Below the pieces are notes generated by a model. It was not told the DNA's origin, searched no databases, and saw nothing but the letters and a program-made list of their open reading frames with translations. A stretch of DNA of 64,000 bases from Helicobacter didelphidarum (GTDB lineage: Bacteria > Campylobacterota > Campylobacteria > Campylobacterales > Helicobacteraceae). The translations under genes and the position numbers were made by a program. Below are positions 1 to 8,053 of the stretch, piece after piece; position 1 is the first letter of the stretch, and every line of letters starts with the position of its first letter. The stretch spans positions 94,275 through 158,274 of the forward strand of contig NZ_NXLQ01000003.1 in assembly GCF_003364195.1 (NCBI RefSeq), read 5' to 3'.

Positions 1-132
1 AAAAAAATAACTTTATTGTAGAAAACTAATATTTTTTTAAGTCTTTTTTGATTAGAATCTAAAAGCTTTAAGTTTATTAAAACTTGGGAATCAATTTTTA
101 ATACCAAAAATGCAATTTTGAAGGAGATAGCG

Positions 133-645
133 ATGGCTGATGTCAAAAGACGAGACTTCCTTGGCATGACTCTTGGCGGTGTTGCTGGAGTTGGTGCTAT
201 TGCCGCACTTGTTGCCATGAAAAAAACTTGGGACCCTCTTCCCAGTGTTGTTTCTGCTGGTTTTACAACAGTTGATGTAGGTGGTATGCAAGAAGGTGAA
301 ATACGTGATACACAATGGCGAGGAAAACCTGTTTATATTATGAAAAAGAAAGTAGGAGAAAAGATTCTCCCTGCACGCGATTTTAAATTAGGTGATGCAC
401 ATTATAGTATCGGAATTAAAATCTGCACTCATTTAGGTTGCATTCCAAACTGGAAAGCAAATGAGGAGATTTTTCATTGCCCATGTCATGGTGGACAATT
501 TACAAGTAATGGCGTGAATGTTGCTGGAACACCTCCACCGCGTCCATTTGATATGCCTCCTTTTGCAATTAAGGGCGAAACCACCTTAATTTTAGGAGAA
601 AGCGGTAAAGAGTATGAAGCAATGATGGCTTCAGCAAATGCATAA
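133..645 (+). CDS. petA: Rieske iron-sulfur subunit of cytochrome bc1
   Basis: The protein (170 aa) is the Rieske [2Fe-2S] subunit of the quinol:cytochrome c reductase. It takes electrons from quinol at the Qo site and passes them to cytochrome c1 on the periplasmic face. The N-terminus has a twin-arginine motif (RRDFLG, residues 6-11) followed by one hydrophobic segment, so it is probably Tat-exported and stays anchored. The cluster ligands are visible as CTHLGC (98-103) and CPCHGG (116-121). I chose the ATG at 133 because AAGGAG lies just upstream; a TTG 15 bases earlier is less likely. petB follows after 11 bases, and petC overlaps petB, giving a petABC operon. No convincing -10 box was seen in the first 130 bases. 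Confidence 0.96.
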   Translation: MADVKRRDFLGMTLGGVAGVGAIAALVAMKKTWDPLPSVVSAGFTTVDVGGMQEGEIRDTQWRGKPVYIMKKKVGEKILPARDFKLGDAHYSIGIKICTHLGCIPNWKANEEIFHCPCHGGQFTSNGVNVAGTPPPRPFDMPPFAIKGETTLILGESGKEYEAMMASANA

Positions 646-656
646 AAGGAGAAAGT

Positions 657-1892
657 ATGGCACACATTAAGGAAGCGAAAAGTCTTGGTGATTGGTTTAA
701 TCAAAGACTTGCTACAAACGAACTTATTGAAGTCATGATGACAAAATATTGGATTCCTAAAAACATTAACTGGCTATGGGCTATGGGTGTTGTGCTTTTA
801 GCATTATTTGGTCTGTTAGTGATAAGCGGTATATTCTTACTTATGTATTATAAGCCTGATGCAAATCTTGCCTATGATTCAGTAAATTATACTATTATGC
901 AAGAAGTTGCATTTGGTTGGTTATGGCGACACATTCATGCCGTCGCAGCAAGTATGGTATTTGTAATCATTTATATTCACATGTTTGTTGCAATTTATTA
1001 TGGTTCTTATAAAAATGGAAGAGAAATGATATGGATTACAGGCATGATACTCTTTGTCGTATTTTCTGCTGAAGCTTTCAGTGGTTATATGCTCCCATGG
1101 GGACAAATGAGCTATTGGGCTGCGGCAGTTATTACAAATCTTTTTGGCGGAATTCCATTAATTGGTGCTGATGTTGTAGAATGGGTTCGCGGGAATTATA
1201 TTGTTGCAGATTCTACACTTACTCGTTTTTTTATGTTGCATGTTTTCTTGCTTCCAGTTGTGATTTTGGCAACAATTGCAGTGCATTTTTATACGCTAAG
1301 AATGCCTCATGTCAATAACCAAGAAGGTGAAGAAATCGATTTTGAAGCGGAAGCACAAAAATATATGGCAGGAAATAAAAAAGAGGCAAAAGTTATCCGA
1401 TTTTGGCCAGATTTCTTATGTAAAGATATTTTCATTATTTCACTTTTCATGATTCTCTTTTTTGGACTTGTCTGCTATCATTTTGATTTTGCAATGGATC
1501 CAATCAACTTTGAAAGAGCGAATGCACTTGCAACGCCTACGCATATCTATCCTGAATGGTATTTCTTGTGGAGCTATGAAGTCTTACGCGGTATTTTCTT
1601 TAGTGCGAATCTTGGTTTAGTGTTCTTTGGTATTGCACAAGTTGTATTTTTACTTCTCCCATGGCTTGATAGAAGTAAGGTTGTTAAACCAGCACATAAA
1701 CGACCTGGTTTCTTAATATTCTATATTCTTTTAATTATTGACTTAATTGTGCTTACTGTGTATGGAAAACTTCCACCTGATGGAAATGCAAAATATATAG
1801 GTTTAGTGGCTTCTGTAAGTTTCCTTGTCTTACTCTTTGTAGTATTGCCTCTTGTAACAATGGCAGAAAATAATAAAGGAGGTTCAAAATGA
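657..1892 (+). CDS. petB: Cytochrome b subunit of cytochrome bc1
   Basis: This 411-aa multi-pass membrane protein carries the two b hemes and both quinone sites of the bc1 complex. Visible features are the paired histidines in the second and fourth helices (WRHIHAVAASM with YIHMF, and MLHVF with VHFY) and the PEWYFLW motif, the PEWY signature of the Qo site. Several further hydrophobic helices follow to the C-terminus. A good AAAGGAG site precedes the ATG. The stop overlaps the start of petC (ATGA), so the two are probably translationally coupled. Length and motifs fit an intact full-length cytochrome b of the proteobacterial type. Confidence 0.97.
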   Translation: MAHIKEAKSLGDWFNQRLATNELIEVMMTKYWIPKNINWLWAMGVVLLALFGLLVISGIFLLMYYKPDANLAYDSVNYTIMQEVAFGWLWRHIHAVAASMVFVIIYIHMFVAIYYGSYKNGREMIWITGMILFVVFSAEAFSGYMLPWGQMSYWAAAVITNLFGGIPLIGADVVEWVRGNYIVADSTLTRFFMLHVFLLPVVILATIAVHFYTLRMPHVNNQEGEEIDFEAEAQKYMAGNKKEAKVIRFWPDFLCKDIFIISLFMILFFGLVCYHFDFAMDPINFERANALATPTHIYPEWYFLWSYEVLRGIFFSANLGLVFFGIAQVVFLLLPWLDRSKVVKPAHKRPGFLIFYILLIIDLIVLTVYGKLPPDGNAKYIGLVASVSFLVLLFVVLPLVTMAENNKGGSK

Positions 1893-3361
1893 GAGAAATT
1901 AAAATTTTTGTTATAGTTGCCTTTATTATTGGTGTTATGTATTATGGTGTTGAGCCTTTAGCTCATCATGCTATGCATCCTGCCACTGCGACAAGTGATT
2001 ATGAGTTTAAAGACTTAGAGAAATTTGGTAAGTTTGATTTCAGCAATGCTGATAAAGAAGCTGGTAAAACTGCTTTTTTAGATAATTGTGCTTCTTGCCA
2101 TACTGTAGCATCGCAAAATGTTCCTGACTTGAATGCAAGGAATCCAAAAACCATTCAGCCCGCCGGTGAAGGCGGTGTTGTTCCTCCAGATTTATCGAAT
2201 GCGGGATTAATTTTTGATTCTCAGTTCTTAGCTCATTTTATTAAAGATCCTGTGCGTGCTACACTCTTAGATTCTAAGTTTGCAGTATCTTGTGAAGGTC
2301 TAGATGATGAGAATGCAAATAAATGTGAAATGGCTAACGAAGGAAAAGAAAGTTATCCAATGAATGCCTTTAATGGAATAATGAGTGATGAAGAAATTAC
2401 CAATGTTGTCGCATATCTTAAAGATATTGCACCCAAACAACTCAATGACAAGGAAGTATTTGTAGAAGCATGTAGTCGTTGCCATGCTGCCGTGTATGAC
2501 AAAAATCAATATGATTCTAAATTTTTTGCATTGCATAATCAAGAGGTAACAAATTGGATTGAACGAACAAAAAATATAAAAGGTGAAGAGGCAGAAGCAA
2601 CATTCTTATCAAGCCTTAATAATGAAGAGCATAAATTTATCAACTCATTACTAGCAATGGCAAAAGCAAATGAGAAAAAATATCTTAGTGAAGCTGAAAT
2701 TGATGAGAAAAATGACGAGATTAATGCAAAAACAATTGAAAGTTATGGGCTTGTATCACTTTTACAAAACTCACTTATTGAATCTAACTTTGAAAAAGTA
2801 GGTTTAGAAGCTGATACACATCCAGAATTCATCAAAGCATATTTAGGTAATACTCCACCGGATTTATCAATGATGATACGCTCTAAGGGGCAACACGAAT
2901 TAGCAGCATTTATTAATAATCCGCAGAAAGTTCCACTAATAGACATTCAAAAAGCGGTAATAAATAAACTTGTGAGAGATAAACGTGATGAGGAAAAGGC
3001 AAACATACCAACTAACATCAGTGATGAAGAGAGAGAGGATATGATAGCACAGATTGATTCTCGTGATGCAGAATATTATAAAATAAAACTACCAGAAAAT
3101 ACCACAAAAAGTGAATGGCAAAATAACGATGATTATACAAATATGGCACGTGAAATGGGTGTTATGCCTTTTGGAAAATCAATGCCACGCGTTGGTTTAA
3201 CAAAAGAAGCGGAGAAACAAGTTGTCAATTATCTTGAGACTATTGGTGATAGTAAAAAAGCAGAAAGAGATTCACTAGGATGGTGGATTATGGGCTTCTT
3301 TGTTCTCCTTTCTGTTTTAGCATATACTTGGAAGTCTAAAATTTGGCGAGATTTACATTAA
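1889..3361 (+). CDS. petC: Di-heme cytochrome c subunit of bc1, enlarged
   Basis: This 490-aa protein has an N-terminal signal/anchor helix, two heme c sites (CASCH 67-71 and CSRCH 195-199) and a C-terminal membrane helix. It is the diheme cytochrome c that replaces classical c1 in epsilonproteobacteria and accepts electrons from PetA. Between the second heme site and the C-terminal anchor is a long charged stretch of about 230 residues rich in Glu, Lys and Asn. A PPDLS sequence near the first heme (100-103) recurs after the insert, so the second cytochrome domain seems to be split by extra sequence. That makes it longer than I expect for the family (from memory about 280-380 aa). It is last in petABC; a palindrome follows the stop. 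Confidence 0.9.
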   Translation: MREIKIFVIVAFIIGVMYYGVEPLAHHAMHPATATSDYEFKDLEKFGKFDFSNADKEAGKTAFLDNCASCHTVASQNVPDLNARNPKTIQPAGEGGVVPPDLSNAGLIFDSQFLAHFIKDPVRATLLDSKFAVSCEGLDDENANKCEMANEGKESYPMNAFNGIMSDEEITNVVAYLKDIAPKQLNDKEVFVEACSRCHAAVYDKNQYDSKFFALHNQEVTNWIERTKNIKGEEAEATFLSSLNNEEHKFINSLLAMAKANEKKYLSEAEIDEKNDEINAKTIESYGLVSLLQNSLIESNFEKVGLEADTHPEFIKAYLGNTPPDLSMMIRSKGQHELAAFINNPQKVPLIDIQKAVINKLVRDKRDEEKANIPTNISDEEREDMIAQIDSRDAEYYKIKLPENTTKSEWQNNDDYTNMAREMGVMPFGKSMPRVGLTKEAEKQVVNYLETIGDSKKAERDSLGWWIMGFFVLLSVLAYTWKSKIWRDLH

Positions 3362-3383
3362 TATAGTGTTTTACTTCTTGTTA

Positions 3384-3403
3384 ATGCCTCTCTAGAGAGG
3401 CAT
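3384..3403 (+). terminator. Palindrome downstream of petC
   Basis: A perfect 20-base palindrome with a central TCTAGA sits 23 bases after the petC stop. Its GC content is higher than its surroundings, as expected for a terminator stem, but it is followed by only a weak T stretch (ATACTTTC). It may end petABC transcription or protect the 3' end. Confidence 0.45.
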
Positions 3404-3582
3404 ATACTTTCAAATTACATAAAATACTACATTTGAAGTTATATAACATTTTAAATTTAATATTTTAATTCTCATGTCTTATATTTTACTTTTATGATTT
3501 CATTCTATATTTTTATAATATTTATGATAGCACTTACTCTCAAAATTTTCTATTACAGAATCTTTATAGAACTTTTTTGAAA

Positions 3583-4557
3583 CTACTTACAAAATTCTTG
3601 ATAATTTTCAGGAAAATTATCAAGAATTTTTTGTGCTTTGCCTATATCACATTGAATTTGTTCTTTTAATGCAAGAAGGGTATTAAATTTGCGATTATTG
3701 CGTATCATTTCCACAAAAAATATACGAATATAAATATCTCTTCTGGGGCTTGTCGCACTGCAAATAGTCCTATCTGATTGTTGATTATTGTATGTCAGGT
3801 TTGTTTGAGATTCTTGATAAAATGATAAATCTATAAAATCTTCAAGAATATGTGTTTCAATGCAAAATCGATTATCTGTACTCATGCGATTTCCAACAAA
3901 AGACACTCCTTTATAAAGCCTATTGTTGTGTTGCAAAAAACTCGCATATACGCCATATTTTGGAATAAGATACAAAGAACTTTTGATATTAATTGTTGGG
4001 TAAAGTTCCTTTTTGCCAAGTCCTTGCCCTCGCACAATTCGACCCTTAATTGAATAAAATCTACAAAGCATGGCATTTGCACTTGCCATATCTCCATATT
4101 TTATTAATTCTTTAATAATACTTGTATGAATAGGGGTTTCATTATATTTTTGCGATTCTAAAACCTTCACTTGAATGTTTTTTTTACCAAGAGATTCTAA
4201 CATATCTTTCATATCAGAGACACTACTCATACGATCTTTACCAAAGCAAAAATCATATCCAACAACAATCGTATGTAAATTTGGCAAGACATCAACAAGT
4301 AGTTTTAAAAAATCCATAGAATCCCATGAACGAACATATTCAAAACGCAAACGATAAAATGGTATCTCGCTATACCTTTCTCTTTCATTTGGTGGTGTTA
4401 CAAATGGTGATTTTATCGAAGTGATACTTAAAGCACAACCATTTTTCCCAACAAGGCTGAGAAGTCTCATATGTGCTCTATGCATACCATCAAACTTTCC
4501 AATAGCGATACTTTGATATGGGAGTTTAGAATTGGCAAAAGATAAAAAACTCTTCAT
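3583..4557 (-). CDS. ribF: Bifunctional riboflavin kinase / FAD synthetase
   Basis: This 324-aa enzyme turns riboflavin into FMN and then FAD. The N-terminal nucleotidyltransferase half shows GKFDGMHRAH (about 22-31) and VVGYDFCFGKDR, the FAD synthetase signatures. The C-terminal flavokinase half shows RGQGLGKKELYPTINI, with the PTxNI metal/nucleotide motif. The ATG at 4557 lies 32 bases inside the end of tlyA, so the two are probably coupled. The last coding codons form a perfect 18-bp hairpin, described separately. Activity is expected to be intact. Confidence 0.93.
   Translation of the reverse strand: MKSFLSFANSKLPYQSIAIGKFDGMHRAHMRLLSLVGKNGCALSITSIKSPFVTPPNERERYSEIPFYRLRFEYVRSWDSMDFLKLLVDVLPNLHTIVVGYDFCFGKDRMSSVSDMKDMLESLGKKNIQVKVLESQKYNETPIHTSIIKELIKYGDMASANAMLCRFYSIKGRIVRGQGLGKKELYPTINIKSSLYLIPKYGVYASFLQHNNRLYKGVSFVGNRMSTDNRFCIETHILEDFIDLSFYQESQTNLTYNNQQSDRTICSATSPRRDIYIRIFFVEMIRNNRKFNTLLALKEQIQCDIGKAQKILDNFPENYQEFCK
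3591..3630 (-). repeat. Perfect 18-bp hairpin in the 3' end of ribF
   Basis: Arms 3591-3608 and 3613-3630 are exact reverse complements with a 4-base loop. The whole structure lies in the last codons of ribF, just before its stop. It is AT-rich (central TCTTGA / TCAAGA) and is followed on the minus strand by the stop codon and TTTCAAAAAAG rather than a T run. It could act as a stop-overlapping terminator, an mRNA 3'-end protector or an RNase III site. Confidence 0.7.
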
Positions 4558-5632
4558 TACCTTCTTTTCCTTTCAAGAGAGATTTTTCTATAAAAATTAC
4601 TTTTACATAATGATTCTGCAAAAGCTCAATAAATGAGTAAAGGGTATTTTGTATTGCTTTGGAATCTTGTAACACACCTTTTTTATTGCGTTTTATATGC
4701 TTGCCAACCTCAAATTGTGGTTTAAAAAGTAAAATCAGAATCTTACTTAAACCCAATAGACATGGTAAAATTTGTCGCAAAGAAATAAAACTCACATCAC
4801 AAGTAAGAATATTAAAAAAAGAGAATTGTCCTTTCGTATTTTTATTATCTAACAGGAACTCTCGTGTCGTGATATGTGAAATTTTTTGCAGAATCTCCTG
4901 TGGTAATTTCTTCCACGACTCTTTATAAAAATCTGCGTATATTTGTGATTCTAAATGCCCCTGTAATGTAGAATCTTTTTGAGTCATATAGAATGTGTTT
5001 TTTTTATACTCCTGCAAAAATAATTGGAAATTTTTTGAAAATTCTCTAATATCTATATCTTCAACACAAATAATTTGCTTATGATGACGCAATGAAGAAT
5101 CTAATTGTAAATTTCCAACATCTTGGGCAACAACTACCTTTGCACCAAATGACAATAGCACTTGTGTAAAACCACCAGCACTTGCACCAACATCAAGAAC
5201 TATGCTTTTTAGAATCTTTGTTTGCAAAAACTCCTTTATTACCTTAATATTATATGTTTGACATTCATATTGTTTATATAAAGGGTGTATGTGTTTAGAT
5301 TGTAAGATTTTTGAGTGCTGTAATATATCTTGTAAATATTGTTCTAAATCATAGAAACCTTTGTATTCTTCAGCAAGAATAAAGAGATTTTGAGTATTTT
5401 TCTCATAATTTTCCAAAAACCTCTTAAGTTTTAATGCTCCACGCGAAAAAAAGATTGTTGAATTTATAAAAAAATCTTCCTTGATAGCTATTTCTTCATT
5501 ACCATTTAGATGTTGTGAAGGTTTTGTAACAACATTTCCATCTATGAGAATCTGCCCCTGCTTGATAAGCATAATTGCCTTTTGTCGTGAAATATTTGGA
5601 AATCTTTGAGGCAATAATACATCAAGGCGCAT
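4526..5632 (-). CDS. tlyA: TlyA-family S4-domain rRNA methyltransferase
   Basis: This 368-aa protein starts with an S4 RNA-binding domain (MRLDVLLPQRFPNISRQKA, then GQILIDG) followed by an FtsJ-like SAM-binding fold (VLDVGASAGGFTQVLLSFGA). The family methylates 2'-O positions in 16S and/or 23S rRNA and was originally annotated as hemolysin. Typical TlyA proteins are about 230-270 aa; here the extra length lies in two low-complexity charged stretches, one between the S4 domain and the methyltransferase motif I and one in the middle of the methyltransferase. The start is the ATG at 5632, which overlaps the end of the upstream membrane-protein gene by 11 bases. ribF starts inside its 3' end. Confidence 0.87.
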   Translation of the reverse strand: MRLDVLLPQRFPNISRQKAIMLIKQGQILIDGNVVTKPSQHLNGNEEIAIKEDFFINSTIFFSRGALKLKRFLENYEKNTQNLFILAEEYKGFYDLEQYLQDILQHSKILQSKHIHPLYKQYECQTYNIKVIKEFLQTKILKSIVLDVGASAGGFTQVLLSFGAKVVVAQDVGNLQLDSSLRHHKQIICVEDIDIREFSKNFQLFLQEYKKNTFYMTQKDSTLQGHLESQIYADFYKESWKKLPQEILQKISHITTREFLLDNKNTKGQFSFFNILTCDVSFISLRQILPCLLGLSKILILLFKPQFEVGKHIKRNKKGVLQDSKAIQNTLYSFIELLQNHYVKVIFIEKSLLKGKEGNEEFFIFCQF

Positions 5633-6440
5633 AAGATGGCTCTATTTCAATCACTTCAGCTTCTATGATATAATCATCATGCGTATGACACTTATATTGT
5701 GCATACCAATCAAATACATAATGGCTTAATACAAGCATTTGCCAAGTCATTACAAAAAGGTTCAAAATCGGCACATAAAGTGGGATAAAGATAATTATAT
5801 TAAGAATAAATAATGGAATCTTATTGGAGGATAAACAATTTTTACAATCTTGCTCATTCATTATGCTTAGGACAATTTCATAATTGAGATTTAAACTAAA
5901 AAAACGAAAATATACAAATACACTAAGGATAAGTCCAATCAATCCAAGCCCAATAAAACTTAATCCATAACAAAGAAACGAAAAAACAAGAAATCTTATT
6001 AGTGTTTTAAGAAAAAAGATGCTAGAGAGTTTGCAAGATTCTATAAATGGGGGGGGATTGATTATCACATGTGAAAAGTAAGTCGTATGCACAAAATTTA
6101 CAACAAACGGAGAAAGAAAACAACTCGCAAATATCATACATATACCAGAAAGAATAACACCATAAATTAACATTGTAAAAATAGCAAATAAATAAAGCAA
6201 ATAATAAGATACTTGACTCATAAAACTTGTATGAGAATATGCATATTCTACCCAAATATTAGGGAATTGTTGTAAAAACCAATGAAAATTTTGGACCGAT
6301 AAAACAAAAAATATCCACCACACACACACAGCAAGAATTGCAGGAATGAGCGTAAGGAAAATTATTTTTTTATAACGCATACTCTGTGTTGCTTGCCTAA
6401 GATAATGGAATATAAAGAAATTATTCTGTGAATTTGGCAC
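5622..6440 (-). CDS. EI24/CysZ-like integral membrane protein
   Basis: This 272-aa protein has about six hydrophobic segments and the general pattern of the EI24 domain family, which includes CysZ (sulfate uptake) and eukaryotic EI24. Known facts for the family are limited in epsilonproteobacteria, so no substrate is assigned. The start is GTG with a good AAGGA five bases upstream. It is the first gene of a tight minus-strand run with tlyA and ribF (overlaps of 11 and 32 bases). An 8-C tract on its coding strand encodes Asn-Pro-Pro-Pro and could be slippage-prone. Confidence 0.75.
   Translation of the reverse strand: MPNSQNNFFIFHYLRQATQSMRYKKIIFLTLIPAILAVCVWWIFFVLSVQNFHWFLQQFPNIWVEYAYSHTSFMSQVSYYLLYLFAIFTMLIYGVILSGICMIFASCFLSPFVVNFVHTTYFSHVIINPPPFIESCKLSSIFFLKTLIRFLVFSFLCYGLSFIGLGLIGLILSVFVYFRFFSLNLNYEIVLSIMNEQDCKNCLSSNKIPLFILNIIIFIPLYVPILNLFVMTWQMLVLSHYVFDWYAQYKCHTHDDYIIEAEVIEIEPSYAP
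6049..6056. repeat. G8 homopolymer inside the EI24-like gene
   Basis: Eight consecutive G on the plus strand (C8 in the gene) encode three prolines. The reading frame is open at this length. Poly-G/C tracts of this size mutate by slippage in Helicobacter, so on/off switching is possible but not shown. Confidence 0.9.
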
Positions 6441-6660
6441 ATTATTCCTTATGTTAATAGATATTGTTTATTTCTACAAATATTTCAAGAAAAACTTTTA
6501 AAAATTCTATATTCTTATCAATTTTTTTAATCAATTGATACAGAAATTTAACATTTTTTATATTATATCAAAATTGTTCCAAAAAATTATAATCATTTTT
6601 TAACATATATCTCGTATATAAACATAATAGTTAATTTATAAACTATAAATAATAGTATTT

Positions 6661-7701
6661 TTATTTGAAATCCTTACGCAAAAAATCACTTTCATATACT
6701 CGCAATATAGCTACAAATAATGCTGTAATCGCAGGTCCAATAATAATCCCCCAAAACCCAAATGTGCTTAATCCAGCTAAAATCGCAAAGAATATCGCGA
6801 GTTCATTAATTTGTAATGGTGTGCTTAAGATCCTTCGGTTTATAATACCAATTAACCATGGCTTTAGAATGTTATCGATAATAAAACCAATGAAACCCGC
6901 ACTATAAAGTGCCAGAATAATTGCCTCTTGGATTCTATCTTGAAAAAATAATATAATACACACAGGTATCCAAATGAGTGCACCTCCCACAATTGGAATC
7001 ATTGAACAAATTCCATATATAATTCCGAGCAAGATACCATCAAAATGTAAAATATAAGAGGCAATTCCAAAGGCTGCCCCCTGTAAAACGACATTGAAAA
7101 ATGTTGAAAAAAACACAATGCGAAGTGTCCCGCTTACTTCTTTTGCCACTTCATTGATTTGTGTTTCATGAAATGGCAATAATTTTTTTAAATGGCTATA
7201 AAAATTCTCTCCCCAACAAAAAAAGACAAAAAGGAATATAATAATAAAACATCCATCAATAATAAAATGCATACTATTCCCACCAATAATACTTGTAATT
7301 TTGAGTAGGCTACCTGAAATTGAACTAAATGAGATTTGATTAAATATTGGCGCTAAATGTTCTTGTATAAAGGGCAAATGTGAAAGTATATTTTGCAGCC
7401 ACATTTTTGTCTCATTGAAATATGTTCTAAGGGCATTCCAATCAAGCATATTTATACCAATAAATGCACGATATAAAATAAAAAGAAGTGGGATGAACAC
7501 TAAAGCAATCATAATAAAAATTGCTATACATGATGATAAAATACTATTTTTTACAAATCGTTGTGTGTAGGTTTTGAGAAAAAATGTGCTAACACAAAGC
7601 AAAAAAGCTACGAGCATAGTGAATAAATATGAATAATAAAGAACAATAATTGCGGTGATAACAAGTATAAAAATAATTCCAAATGCAATTTTACTTTGCA
7701 A
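6661..7701 (-). CDS. AI-2E family membrane permease (PerM/YdiK-like)
   Basis: This 346-aa protein has seven to eight hydrophobic helices and the family signature GIIYGICSMIPIVGGALIW followed by a C-terminal IGPAITALFVAILR. The family is named for AI-2 exporter TqsA, but most members have no proven substrate and some act as Na+/H+ antiporters. The start codon is TTG at 7701, with AAGGA six bases before it. No ATG is nearby. It stands alone: 220 bases separate it from the EI24-like gene and 350 bases from the divergent gene upstream. Confidence 0.8.
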   Translation of the reverse strand: MQSKIAFGIIFILVITAIIVLYYSYLFTMLVAFLLCVSTFFLKTYTQRFVKNSILSSCIAIFIMIALVFIPLLFILYRAFIGINMLDWNALRTYFNETKMWLQNILSHLPFIQEHLAPIFNQISFSSISGSLLKITSIIGGNSMHFIIDGCFIIIFLFVFFCWGENFYSHLKKLLPFHETQINEVAKEVSGTLRIVFFSTFFNVVLQGAAFGIASYILHFDGILLGIIYGICSMIPIVGGALIWIPVCIILFFQDRIQEAIILALYSAGFIGFIIDNILKPWLIGIINRRILSTPLQINELAIFFAILAGLSTFGFWGIIIGPAITALFVAILRVYESDFLRKDFK

Positions 7702-8053
7702 GGTAAATCCTTATTAGGTTACATTAAAAATATAAGATTCTACATTTAATTAAAGTTCTAAAACTATTTTATATGGAATATTATGATTTGAAATTCCAAA
7801 GTGATAATTTAGTCCATTTATGTGCAAGATGATTGATAGAATCATAGCATAAATTGATGTATCACTGATATGTTGATAAAAATATGGTATTATACTTTAC
7901 AAAAGAAAATAATTTTACAACCCTATCTAACAAAACAAGAAATATGCAGAAGGTAGATTTAAAGCTTTATAATTTCATACTCACTAAAAAATAATGCTGA
8001 TTTTAAAGTTCTAAAAGAAAAAATCAAGACAAAACACGAGCTAAGGAATCTTT
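7702..8053. other. Divergent intergenic region, promoters only
   Basis: This 352-base AT-rich region lies between the TTG-started permease (minus) and the Mur-like gene (plus). A plus-strand TATAAT at 7968-7973 lies about 80 bases before the Mur-like ATG, which has its own AAGGA site. An AGATTCT copy occurs near 7735. I see no RNA gene or small ORF here. Confidence 0.6.

Noticed and set aside
6049..6056. Phase-variation switch in the EI24-like gene
   Set aside because: The tract of eight is on the short side and the frame is open, so switching is possible but not supported beyond listing the tract.
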